Shown: piece after piece, positions 1-11,144 of the stretch
Position numbering within the stretch: position 1 is the first letter of the stretch
Layout: each line of letters begins with the position of its first letter
Assembly: GCF_024323335.1 (NCBI RefSeq)
Contig: NC_066584.1
Coordinates: 276,265,618-276,329,617, forward strand
DNA length: 64,000 bases
Reading direction: 5' to 3'
Origin: Lathyrus oleraceus
Taxonomy: Eukaryota > Streptophyta > Magnoliopsida > Fabales > Fabaceae
Position numbers and translations under genes: made by a program
Notes under the pieces: model-generated
Told to the model about the DNA's origin: nothing
The model's database searches: none
What the model saw: the letters and a program-made list of their open reading frames with translations, nothing else

Positions 1-210
1 AATCTTTCACCATAAAAAATAACTTTCCAAGCAAAACTAGCTCTAGACTTCAACATGAAAGTTGTTTGGAATGTCATTTAAATTAGCGTTTATCTTGGAA
101 TAATTTTCATATGATGAAAATTGTAGGAGATAGGGTCTAGGGATCCCCAGTTTTGATCAGATGAATTCCTCTGGTCAACAGCCATCAACCAACTTGCTAC
201 CTTGCAATTA
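1..210 (-). repeat. Element A 3' LTR, truncated piece
   Basis: These 210 bases align with 15957-16166 of the element A 5' LTR with roughly 10-15 visible differences. After base 210 the match stops abruptly and the internal tandem repeats begin. The corresponding 5' LTR continues for another 534 bases (16167-16700), so the beginning (U3 end) of the 3' LTR and the polypurine tract are missing. The rest of the LTR presumably lies left of the window. Confidence 0.88.
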
Positions 211-775
211 AGATGAACATATCAAGGATAAACTTGCCTGGGGATGTTAAGGAGAATACCCGTCATCGGTTAGGATGAACATATCAAGGATAAACCATCT
301 GAACAAAAAAAATAGGAATTACACTTATCGAATGCTGGATAGAATACCATCAAAGAGATATCCGTCATCGGTTAGGATGAACATATCAAGGATAGACTCC
401 AAGGTGAAGAATATGGATTACATCTATCAGTTACTGGATAGAAGACCACAAAGAGGATATCTGTCAACGGTTAGGATGAACATATCAAGGATAAACTCTG
501 CAAAGGGGAGAAAAGCAGGATTTATAACTACCGGTTACTGGGCAGAAGACCGCAAAGAGAAGGAAACCCGTCATCGGTTAGGATGAACATATCAAGGATT
601 AACTCTCTAGGAAACAAATAGGGATTACGACTACCTTTTTACTGGGTAGAATACCAGAAAGAGAATATCCATCACCGGTTAAGATGAACATATCAAGGAT
701 AAACTCAAAGCAGGGGAAGAAAAATATCTGTCACCGGTTAGGATGAATATATCAAGGATATACTTCCTAGGGAAA
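211..775 (-). repeat. Ogre 3'-region tandem repeats, period about 100 bp
   Basis: The core GATGAACATATCAAGGAT recurs at 212, 274, 376, 475, 582, 683 and (variant) 742. Spacings are mostly 99-107 bases, with two short units of about 60. Within each unit a block resembling TACCGGTTACTGGGTAGA lies about 60 bases further on. The reverse complement of the same block (ACCCAGTAACCGGTA) forms the array in element B around 40840-41660, and a third copy of the array is at 61380-61750. Short open frames across the array are by-products of the repeats. Confidence 0.9.
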
Positions 776-2182
776 CGTGAAAACAAATTCGCTGGGGAGA
801 ATAAGGTTACTTTTGTCGGGTACTAGGAAAGAAGTAAAAAATTGTCAACTAAGAAGAATATTACCAGTTACTGGGTAATAGACTCTTAGGGGATCAAAAA
901 TATATATCTAGGTAAGATCTAGAAAGAAACGGTCAATCAAGACTCAACCCAATGAGGATATAACTCAAGGGGAGTGATTCCATCCAGATAATCAACTGGG
1001 GAGGAAACTGAAATAATAACCATCCACGAGGAAACAAACTTGGTGGGGAAAGGAGAAAAGGTTAAAGTCTTTCTGCTTAAGGGGATGGCACTCTACAATT
1101 TAAAGAGGGCAGACACACCAAACTTGCATGGGGATAAAGTACCACCATGACAGAGAATAGAATTACAATAATCTCAAAGTGTAATGATGCGATAATGAAA
1201 TTATATGAGTGTATATGTATGTGTATATGTATATATGATGATTATGTTGACAAAAAAATCGCAAAGCATACAAAAATATCGCAAATTTGAATCATCGATA
1301 CAATTCTCGGCCAATCCACAAAAGAGGGAAACAACTGCTGGAGGAAAGACCAAATATCTCAAAAGCTCAACCCTAGCTGGGGGAGAAGATATGAGATCTA
1401 CTAATGAAACTGCTACTAACTCGGCGGGGAATTTTAGGTCAACACCATATCAAATGGGAGACAACCATGCAAGGGGATCAAATACAAATAGCTACTCAGA
1501 AACCAGGAGAGAAATCTGACTAAGAGCGAATCTGATGGCGATTGGTGGGGAAACCAAAGCTCTGTCGAAATCATGTGAACTGCTGCAACGAATGTCCTCA
1601 CTCAGCTGGGGAACAATCATAAACTCTGCTGGGAATAATGACGGATTAATCGTCTGGGGAAAACAGCAAACACCGAATGTTAAACATGCTGCCGAGGGTG
1701 AAAAAGGAATCACACCTACTGCTTTGGGGAGAACCAATACTACTCCGCATTTAGGGCTTACTGCTTTCAAACCACTGTTAATATTCCTTTTAAATGAAAT
1801 CGATTGCTTAAAATTAATGCTTTTATAAGTTTAAGAAAACATGCTTAAAATTTTAATTTTCAAAATGATCATAATAAAATTTAAAACTATTCGGCTGAAT
1901 TAAATAAGAGTAGAAAGAATTGGCTAAAAGCTCAACTTTATTTAATAAAACGGTAGTCTATAAATGACAAGACTCCATAGATCTTTACAAAAATTGAAAA
2001 TGGTAATTTACATAGAAAAGGGCTACATTGAATACAATGATCATTAATCCTTCTACCATCTCTTGATATCCATTGTGCTCTTGGCTGCAACCGGGGACCA
2101 GAATCATACAATTTGCTCAAGAAAGTCTTCAAAAATGAAGACCAACAGGATGTAGTTACTTTCCATAATCCCTAATTTTTGC
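776..2182 (-). other. Element A 3' untranslated region
   Basis: No coding capacity recognised. From about 1340 to 1745 the strand is peppered with short degenerate blocks such as ACTCAGCTGGGGAA and AACTCTGCTGGGAA. Read on the element's sense strand these become TTCCCCAGC(T/A)GAGT, like the tRNA 3' end that would pair with the element's PBS. From about 1780 to 2180 the sequence becomes AT-rich with no visible repeat. Confidence 0.7.
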
Positions 2183-2332
2183 ATAAATTACCCCAAGGTG
2201 GGCTACTCAATTTATCGGGATAATTCTTTCTGTTTTATGTCTCTAACTTTTGCCTGGATCGCCCTTTCGGGTTTTCAATCCACCGAGATGCTCATTTTTG
2301 CCTAAGTCGCCCTTTCGGGTTTTCAACTTAGT
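2183..2332 (-). ncRNA. Triple stem-loop RNA element downstream of pol (copy A)
   Basis: Three consecutive hairpins begin 18 bases after the pol stop codon in sense direction: 2332-2302, 2281-2256 and 2215-2183. The first has outer arms CTAAGTTG/CGACTTAG, an AAAA bulge on the 5' side, then CCC-GAAA-GGG. The second has GGATTG/CGATCC with the same AAAA bulge and CCC-GAAA-GGG. The third has ATAAATTG/TAATTTAT, bulge AGTA and a C-rich/G-rich inner helix. Each is followed by a short GCAAAA tract. Outer arms differ in sequence yet remain paired between hairpins and relative to element B, which argues for selection on RNA structure. Function unknown; it is part of the retrotransposon RNA, not a stand-alone gene. 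Confidence 0.7.
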
Positions 2333-2349
2333 GAGTTGTTCTTTTCTTT

Positions 2350-4245
2350 TTAGGCGAAGTATTTCTTGACTGCATCTGCATTCACAGGACGAGTGAACTC
2401 TTCACCATCCATGGTTGTAAGAATCAAAGCACCGCCTGAAAAGGCTCTCTTAACAACATATGGGCCTTCATAATTAGGAGTCTATTTGCCCCTAGAATAT
2501 GGTTTGAAAGATAAAATCTTCTTGAGAACAAGGTCACCTTCTCTGAATACACGAGGTCTGACCTTCTTATCAAAAGCTTTCTTCATTCTCTGCTGATATA
2601 ACTGACCATGACACATGGCAGTCAACCTCTTCTCTTCAATCAAATTCATCTTATCATACATGGTTTGACACCATTCAGCCTCAGTCAACTTGGCTTCCAT
2701 CAAAACATGCAATGATGTGATTTCAACTTCTAAGGGAAGCACAACATCCATACCATAAACAAGAGAGAAGGGGGTTGCCCCTGTTGAAGTGCGGACGGAT
2801 GTACGATACCCATGCAAAGCAAATGGGAGAATCTCATGCCAATCCTTATACGTTACAACCATCTTCTGAGTGATCTTCTTGATGTTCTTATTTGCAGCTT
2901 CAACAACCCCATTCATCTTAGGTCTATAGGGAGAAGAATTATGATGTGTAATCTTGAAGTCTTTGCAAAGAGCTTCCACCATATTGTTATTCAAGTTCGA
3001 TCCATTATCAGTAATAATCTTACTTGGCACACCATAACGGCATATAATCTGATTCTTTATAAACCTCACAATAAGTTACTTGGTTACATTCACATACGGT
3101 GCCACTTCAACCCATTTTGTGAAGTAGTCAATAGCCACCAAAATAAAACGATGTCCATTCGACGCTTTGGGCTCAATCATACCAATCATATCAATTCCCC
3201 ACATGGAGAAGGGCCATGGGGAAGAAATGACGTTCAACAGTGTCGGAGGAACATGAATCTTATTTTTATATATTTGACACTTGTGGCACTTCTTCACAAA
3301 CTTGCAACAGTCAGATTCCATTGTCAGCCAATAGTAACCTGCTCTCAACATCTTTTTCGCCATTGCATGTCCATTGGAATGAGTACCAAAGGAACCTTCA
3401 TGGACTTCAGTCATCAACATGTCTGCTTCGTGTCTATCCACGCATCTGAGCAGAACCATATCTAAGTTTCTCTTGTACAATACATCGACATTTAGGTAGA
3501 AATTGCCGGCTAATCTTCTCAAAGTCTTCTTATCTTTCAAAGATGTCCCAGACGGGTAAATCTGACTTTGGAGGAAACACTTGATGTCGTAGTACCACGG
3601 CTTTTCGTCTGTGATTTCTTCACCAACAAACACATGAGATGGCCTATTAAGACGCATCACAATCAGGTTAGGAACCTCATTACAATACTTTACTACAATC
3701 ATTGAAGCCAACGTTGCAAGAGCATCTGCCATCCGGTTTTCATCTCGAGGGATATGGTGAAACTCAACCTTTATAAAAAAAGTTGAAATCCTCCTCGCAT
3801 AATCTCTATATGGTATCAAACCGGGTTGATTCGTCTCCCATTCACCTTTAATCTGATTCACGATCAAAGTTGAATCTCCATAGACGTCCAAGTATTTGAT
3901 TCCGAGATCAATGGCCTCTTCAAGCCCCATAATGCAAGCTTCATACTCAGCCATATTAATTGTACACTTGAAAGTCAATCTAGCTGTAAACGGAAAATGC
4001 GTGCCTTGAGAAGTAATGATCACTGCCCCAATGCCATTACCATACTGATTAACAGCTACATCAAATACCATGCCCCAACGGGAACTAGGGTCTGGCCCTT
4101 CTTCAAGTTATGGTTCATCATAATCTTTAATTTTCAGGTATAAGATCTCTTCATGAGGAAAATCATACTGCACTGACAGGTAATCTTCAATTGGTTGGTG
4201 AGCCAAATGGTCAGCCAAGACATTACCTTTAATTGCTTTCTGAGA
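2350..4245 (-). pseudogene. pol: Element A pol, 3' part: archaeal-type RNase H and integrase
   Basis: Counting residues from the Met at 4071, an archaeal-type RNase H comes first: Asp4 in VFDVAVNQYGNG, Glu42 in MAEYEA, Asp66 in VYGDS and Asp116 in MADALA. The integrase follows, with a zinc-binding HHCC set (His224, His231, Cys262, Cys265) and catalytic Asp294 in WGIDMIG. The second Asp (ITDNGSN) and Glu (VVEAANKN) lie beyond a stop. Tat-lineage elements are known to carry this additional RNase H. In-frame stops are at 4108-4110, 3076-3078 and 2482-2484 (TAA, TAA, TAG), and the natural stop is at 2350-2352. There is no frameshift. The gypsy-type integrase end (REGDLVLKK) is visible near 2530. 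All catalytic residues that can be read are kept, unlike in element B. Confidence 0.92.
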
Positions 4246-5812
4246 TCAGTATTCAATATCATACTCTGATACCAACTTCTGCCAACGGGCAATCCTCCCA
4301 GTTAAAGCAGGATTCTCAAATATATATTTGATTGGATCCATTTTGGATATCAACCCGGTGGTATGATTCAACATGTATTTACGCAGACGCTTAGCAGCCC
4401 AAGCCAATGCGCAACAAGTTTTCTCAAGCATAGAATACCGAGTCTCACAATCAGTGAACTTCTTACTGAGGTAGTAAATAACATATTCTTTCTTTCCAGT
4501 TTCATCTTGTTGACCTAGAACACAACCCATACTTTCTTCAAGCACAGTCAAATACATGATCAGCGGTCTTCCTTCAATAGATGGAGACAGAATCGGAGGT
4601 TCGAGCAGATATTCCTTGATATTGTTAAAAGCTTTCTGGCAGTCTTCGGCCCAATCACAAGACTGATCTTTATAAAGAAGCTTGAATATAGGTGCACACG
4701 TGGCAGTCACATGTGAAATGAATCTTGAGATATAATTCAAGCAGCCAAGAAAACCTCTGACTTGCTTCTCAGTTTTAGGCGCAGGCATCTCTTGTATTGT
4801 TTTGACCTTAGCAGGATAAACTTCAATACCTTTCTCCCTGACAATAAAGCCCAACAACTTACCAGAGCGAACACCAAAAGTACATTTATTGGGATTCAAG
4901 CAGAATTTATACTTCCTCAAACGCTGGAATAGCTTTAACAAATGCTCAACATGTTCCTCTTCATCAATAGATTTAGAAATCATGTCATCAACATAGACTT
5001 CAATCTCTTTATGCATCATATCATGAAAAAGAGTAGTCATTGCTCTTTGGTAAGTTGCACCAACATTCTTTAAACCAATAGGCATCACTCTATAACAGAA
5101 TGTTCCCCATGGTGTAATGAATATGGTCTTCTCCATATCTTCGGGTGCCGTCTTGATCTGATTATAACCGGAAAATCCGTCCATAAACGAAAAGACTTTG
5201 AATTTAGCTATATTATCTACCAACATATCAATGTGTGGCAGAGGGAAATAATCTTTCGGACTAGCTTTATTCAAATCTCTATAATCAACACAAATATGGA
5301 CTTTTCCATCCTTCTTCGGAACAGGCACAATATTGGCCACCCACTGCGGATACTCAGCGGTCACAAGGAAATCGACATCAATCTGCTTCTGCACTTCTTC
5401 TTTGATCTTTACTGCCATATCAGGATGAGTCCTCCTCAACTTCTGCTTGACTGGAGGGCATTCTGGCTTCAACGACAATCTATGCTCCATAATCTCAGAA
5501 TCCAATCCAGGCATGTCTTGATAGGACCAAGCAAACACATCTGAATACTCTCGGAGAAGATCAACCAACCCCTTCTTAACATCAGGACACAATCGAGACC
5601 CAATCTTGACTTCCTTCACATCATCCTCGGAACCCAAGTTGACTAACTCAATCTGCTCTTCGCATGGCTGAATGGATTTTTCCTCGTGCTCAAGAAGACG
5701 AGACAATTCATTAGATACTTCTTCATTTCTTTCCTCTTCATCCTCAAACACAGGGAAATCAAAATTTGGAGAAGGAGAAGGATCATTGTATTCAATGGGG
5801 TTAGAAACCAAC
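4246..5812 (-). pseudogene. pol: Element A pol, 5' part: reverse transcriptase and first RNase H
   Basis: The exon starts right after the intron acceptor at 5813. Numbering from codon 5811-5809, the RT palm shows CVDYRDLNKA (about 175-184), the catalytic FMDGFSG Asp211 and the active-site box YVDDM at 273-277. A Ty3/gypsy RNase H region occupies about 415-485 (LSKKFTDCETRYS, ALAWAAKRLR). The position where this family normally has a catalytic Asp reads MYLTVLEESMG, so the first RNase H looks catalytically dead, as expected where the archaeal-type domain has taken over. An in-frame TGA at 4246-4248 (CGA in element B, a CpG decay change) separates it from the downstream part. 'IGLKN' replaces the usual FGLKN. 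Confidence 0.93.
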
Positions 5813-6070
5813 CTGCATAATGATTTGATATTTTGACTTTAGAGAAGTGAATTGTGACCAAATATTATGTAGATGGACAATTATATTATTTATTTATGTT
5901 TTTTGTGATTACCATTTTCAGAATAAAGCAAAAAGTAAAAATAAAATATCATAGATGTGGATGAATAGAATTATATTTTATTGATGATCAAAATTTGAAA
6001 ATGCCAAACAAAGTTCACTTCTCCCTTAGGCATAGGAGAAGGACTTTCAAAAACAAGTAAAAGCAATTAC
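5813..6070 (-). other. Ogre intron between protease and RT (copy A)
   Basis: Sense strand: donor GTAATT begins at 6070, acceptor TTATGCAG ends at 5813, giving 258 nt (86 x 3). The gag-pro stop TAA (6069-6067) is the second to fourth base of the intron, so the unspliced message stops at the donor. Removing the intron leaves the codon phase unbroken into RT. A spliced intron at this place is established for Ogre; the exact sites here are my reading. Confidence 0.8.
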
Positions 6071-9000
6071 TTAGATCGATGCATAATAACAAGAATATCA
6101 ACGACAATCCAATTGTTACATCCCTTTCCATGCGTCACAAAATTGGTGCAGTCTTCATCTTCATCACCCTCTATCACAACAGCTAACTGTTGTTCATTAC
6201 CATGAATGAACCCTCCGCTATGAAAACTGAGTTGCACATGTTCAGCTCTAACCACTGATGAACCTTGTTGGAAACCCAAGTCGGCTCTGCTCTTGTTGTC
6301 GGAGACTTCTACCATCATTCCCCACTGATCAGACTGACCATCTTCAACAATTTTCAACGCATCTTTGAATGAGGACATGGGTTCCCCCACTCTCTTTTCT
6401 TCAGCAATAAATAAGGCTTGGAACAAAGTTCCAACTTCATCCTCGACTTCTACGTAAGATAAAGATGATAGGTGGCTGACCAACAACGCCTTCTCCCCAC
6501 CAACAATAACTAGCTTACCATTCTTGGCAAATTTTAGTTTCTGATGCAACGTTGAAGTAACGGCTACTGCCTCATGAATCCATGGCCTTCCCAATAAGCA
6601 GTTATAGGCCGGGTGGATATCCATTACTTGAAAAGTAATTTGGAAGTCACTCGGACCTATCTTTACTGGAAGGTCCACTTCGCCAATTACAGTTTTGCGA
6701 GAACCGTCAAATGCTTTGATGGTCATGCCACTATATCTCATCGGAGCTCCTTGGTATGACAACTTTGACAGAATTGACTTCGGAAGCACATTCAATGAAG
6801 ATCCAGTGTCTACCAATACATTTGACAGAGTGTCATCTTTGCAATTCATTGAGATATGCAGAGCCATGTTGTGATTTCTACCCTCCTCGGGGAGTTCTTC
6901 ATCACATAAACTGAGATTGTTGCATGAAGTAATGTTATCTACAATATGACCGAGCTGATCCACCGTAACATCATGCTCCACGTAAGCTTGCTCTAGGACT
7001 TTTTACAGTGCTTCTCTGAATTCATTAATAGAGATAGTACAAAAATCTTGGAGGGAGTTTGGAGCAGCTGCTCGACCACATCAAACTCGCTCGTCTTTAT
7101 CAATCTAAGCACCTCATCGTCATCATTAGGCTTCAAGCCGTTGGATTCACCAGACTGACACCTTGAAGCACTAACAGACTCTACCACTGGTACATCCACT
7201 TTCTTATTAATAGATACAACCTCCACGTTTTTTGGGAACATCGACCCAAACACACGACCACTGCGGGTCACCTTGGTAACATCAGCTATGCTCACAACCG
7301 AACTGGTCATAGGTAGAGGAACCTCTTGACCATTCTCCAACATAGTAGCATTATACTGATATGGGACAACCTTATCGAATGCATACGGGACGGGGCCCGC
7401 TAACCGTATAACCAACGACGATACCAATCTATTACTAACGCTGTTACTGCTGCTTCTGCCGTACTGAATCACCAATCTCTCAGGAGTTTTGAAAACCGAG
7501 ACTATAACATTGACATCGTCATCTACATGACGGAACTGAATAATCTGAATCAAACCTTCATCCATTAGCCTCTGGATATCTCTCTTCACAATCATACAAC
7601 CTCTGGGATCGACACTGCAAATAGCACAACCATCATGATCATGCTCACAATCGCTAACCAAGCAAATGTCCTTGTGCATCTTCACCAAGGACCTTCTAAT
7701 AAAGCGTACATCAAATACCTTGAACTCTCCAAGACAGCCGTCCACCCATATTAACATATGAATTTCCATGGGCAGGCAGTGGGTTTGCTTTGACGTTCAG
7801 AGCACGGTCCTCAAAGGACACCATTCCACTCTTGACCAGCTTCTGGACTTCATATTTCAAGGGGTAGCAATTCTCGATGTCATGACCAGGAGCTCCTTGA
7901 TGAAAAGCACAACAGAGTTCCAGTTTTAACCCCAAAGGAAGTGGTTCGGGGATTTGCGGAGGATTTCTTGGTTGTAACAAGTTCTTGAGAACCAAAGATG
8001 GGTACAATTATGCGTACTTCATAGGAATTGGGTCAAAAGAGACATTCTTCCTCTCAAAATTTGATTGTTGTTGAATATGATTGTTGGTATTATTGTTGTT
8101 GTAGGTGTTCGTTCATTGCGATGGTTGATGTTGTTGATGTTGTTGTTGTTGAATTGGTGCTGACTGATTAGCTGAAAATACTGGGATTACTGATGATACT
8201 TGATGATGGTGTTGATGGGGTGTTTAACTTCTTCTTAAATGAGGCCTCCTTTTCCTCCCAATAGACACTGCATTAGTTTTTGCTTCCTTCTTCTTACCAA
8301 AACTATTACCATATCTCTTGCTGGATGATGCTTCCTCTCTAGATAATCGTCCCTCTAGGACACATTCTTCTAGCCTCATCCCCATGTTTACCATCTCGGT
8401 AAAATCACTGGGGGCACTGTCAATCATCCACTCATAATAAAATGAGCTCAGGGTCTTGAGAAAATTTTTAGTCATCTCCTTCTCTTCCAAAGGAGGGGTA
8501 ATCTTAGTAGCAAGCTCTCTCCATCTTTGAGCATACTCCTTAAACGTATCCTTGTCTTTCTAAGGCAACGACCTCAACTGGTCCCTATCTGGAGCCATAT
8601 CAACATTATACTTGTACTGCTTCACGAAAGCCTCACCCAAATCGTTGAATATGCGGATACTTGCACTATCCAATCCCATGTACCACCTCAGAGCGGCACC
8701 GGTTAAGTTGTCTTGAAAATAATGAATCAGTAACTGATCATTATTAGTTTGAGTAGACATATTTCTAGCATACATCACAAGATGACTGAGTGTACAGGTA
8801 TTCCCCTTGTACTTTTCAAAGTAAGACACTTTGAATTTCACAAGGATCTTCATATTTTGAACCAAACAAAGTTCCGCATCACTCTTTCCAAACAGATCCT
8901 TACCCTTCAAAGTTTTGAACTCCTTACGCAGCCCAAGAAATTGGTCCTTCATCTTGTCCATCTTCTCATACACATCAGGGCCTTCAGACGACTCAGAATG

Positions 9001-9420
9001 ATAGATGGTGTCTTCCACATGGGGCAAAGTATGCACAATTGGTGGTGGCACAAACATGACCGGGCTAGGTGTTGGCATAGAAGCAAATGTAGGCGCAAAA
9101 CCTTCAGGCACAAAATTAGACGGCTTTCCCCACGGGAATCCGGCAGGCATGTTGGGTGCAAAGTGAGCAGCGGTTGCAGGAATGGTAGAGGTAGAAACCT
9201 CGGAAATAACAGTCCTCTGAGGAGGAGGAGTTGCAGGCGTTGGAGAAGATTGGCTCTGAGCGGCTAACATTGACTCCATCATGGAAGTCAGACGGGCATT
9301 CTCATCCTTCAAGTCTCTGTTCTCATGTTCTAGATGCTCCTTAATGTTTGAGCGATTGGCGCGGGTATTGTATCGATGAGTCAGCTTGGCTGAGGCACAA
9401 AAGAAATACCAATAAGACAT
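6067..9420 (-). pseudogene. gag-pro: Element A gag-protease
   Basis: The N-terminus (from 9420) has THRYNTRANR, a short coiled coil (EHENRDLKDENARL) and a Pro-rich linker. The retrotransposon capsid domain follows, with LLIHYFQDNLTGAALRWY and NVDMAPDRDQLR near 8740-8570. A zinc-knuckle-like C-x2-H/H-x4-C motif lies in CAFHQGAPGHDIENC near 7870-7915. The aspartic protease has LVDTGSSLNVLPKS near 6800. Lesions: in-frame stops at 8560-8562 (TAG), 8224-8226, 8113-8115, 8008-8010 and about 7003-7005, plus two frameshifts, near 7750 and near 7010, that cancel. The frame ends in the TAA that overlaps the intron donor. The start Met is the first in frame; the true start could lie a few codons downstream. 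Confidence 0.9.
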
Positions 9421-9648
9421 TTGGCGAAAGAGAAACCTACTTAAGCAAATGATGCATTAAATGCAATGCTTAATTGTTTTTATTTTCAAGGAACTTACTA
9501 TATTATTTGCAAATATATATATTCAACAATACTTGCAATAATTTGATATGACCATAAAATCTCTTTTATTTATATAATTTGAAGGATTACACTTAGTACA
9601 ATTTCAGAAACCAAATGAAAAATACAAGAGAAAAGGAGACTAGTCATC
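9421..9648 (-). other. Spacer between ORF1 and gag, element A
   Basis: 228 bases of AT-rich sequence between the ORF1 stop and the gag start; no motif recognised. Element B has a spacer of similar size (31077-31320). Confidence 0.6.
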
Positions 9649-11144
9649 CTAAGGATCCTTAACAACAACACCAGAAGATCTGGCTGTAGGCGCGTACTTC
9701 CTTCGAATGCGTTGGATCTCGGTCTCAAAAGAAGCCTTCATCTGAGTCTTCTCGAGGACAAGCTGGTCAACAATCTTCTTCCAAGCAACGAAAGACTGAG
9801 GCATACTAGAGGAAGATGAAACCTCTGGTTCTCTCTGTCTCTTCATTACTTGGTCTTCAAGAAGCTCGATAAGTGCATCTTTATCTTTCGACTCAAGCTG
9901 CAACTCCTCATGCTTTCTACTAAAAGCATGGAATTGCTCTTCCCACATATCCTTTTCTTGCTTCATCTTGGCGAGCGCGTCTTCCAACGCCTCTACATCT
10001 TGGTTAGGGAGAGTTAACGGCTCAACCACAACCATAGACATAGGTCTCTCACAAGCATAAGGCATCTTCAATTCCGAAGCTCTTTTCTTCACCCAAAGAT
10101 TGTAAGTTTCCCAAGCTACACAATTGCGTGAACCTAGCTTGGATCTTCCCTTTCTATGCACATTATGCCAGGCATGCACAATCTTCTTCTTCAAATGTTG
10201 GGGATCTTTACCCTCTTGATAGAAAAGACCTTCTAACAAAGTGTTATTAGGTTTGTCTCTCAAGGGGAACCCATGTTGACGACGAGCTAGAGCAGGGTTG
10301 TAGTTGATTTCTCCTTGTGTACCAATGAGAGGTACATTAGAGAATTCACCAAAACTATCAATAATATCCAAGATGCCCAATGAAGAATCATACCAAACTA
10401 TATCATCATTAGTGAGAGACATAAGTCTCTGAGACCACCGTAGACATTGTTTGTTCTCCACAAAAGTAGGTGTCTGAGGCAAGTGCGAAATAAACCACTT
10501 GTACAGAAGAGGAACACAACAGACAATAGTTCCACCACTCTTAGAATTCCTTATGTGCAAAGAGAAGTACATATCTCCTAACAGAGTAGGCACATGATTC
10601 CCAATCAAGAAGCGTTAACATCAACAAAACCGTCAATGTTATGGAGCAAAGCTAAACCATAGATAAGCAACACAAAGATATCCTCGAAAGCATCCACACT
10701 ATCGGCTTGAGCAAAAGCAGTAGCTTCCTTGATGAGGAACTCAGAAGTCAATCCAAACACTCCTTCTTTCTTCACCGAATGAGCATCAATCTTAGACTTC
10801 TTCAAGTGAAGGGATTCATCTATAAGATGAGATCTGGGAATCTCTTCCAATCCACTAAACAGAACTTTGTCAGAAATGGGTATTCCCAAGAGATGGGCAT
10901 ACTCCTCTAACATAGGCACAAGCTGATAATCAGGGAAAGTGAAGCAACGGTATAGAGGGTCATAAAACTGAACCAACACATTTAAGAGTCCTTCAACCAC
11001 ATCAGCAGACAAGATAGATAGAAGCTTCCTATGACGTTGCTTGAAGTCCAAAGGATCTAATACAAAAGATGCTAACTTCCTTGACTCTTTCAAGTATGGA
11101 CATCTGAAAATGTACTTCTTAGTGTTCCTTCGTCCACAATCCAT
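9649..11144 (-). pseudogene. Element A ORF1, Ogre-specific protein with plant-mobile-domain-like pattern
   Basis: About 497 codons interrupted by one single-base deletion near 10607-10612; otherwise no stop, making this the best preserved gene in the window. The first 180 residues contain CFTFPDYQLVPMLEEYAHLL and FVLLIYGLALLHNIDGFVDV. Downstream are LLGDMYFSLHIRN, PLLYKWFISHLP, NYNPALARRQHGFPL and a C-terminal Glu/Lys-rich coiled coil from about 10010 to 9680. The pattern of a 'F.FP....PTLEDY..LLG.P' block followed by an alternating Leu-rich helix and a 'LYKWF' block resembles the plant mobile domain; this is inference without a search. The function of ORF1 in Ogre elements is not known to me. 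Start ATG at 11144 is supported by element B, which begins at the equivalent Met. Confidence 0.85.

Noticed and set aside
275..586. 103-codon repetitive protein
   Set aside because: A translation of the roughly 100-bp tandem repeat; not a gene. Irregular unit lengths break the frame elsewhere in the array.
2812..3465. Plus-strand open frame of 217 codons
   Set aside because: It is antisense to the integrase of element A, with no conserved features of its own.
8749..9267. Plus-strand open frame of 172 codons
   Set aside because: Antisense to gag of element A; Arg/His-rich composition is that of a reverse frame.
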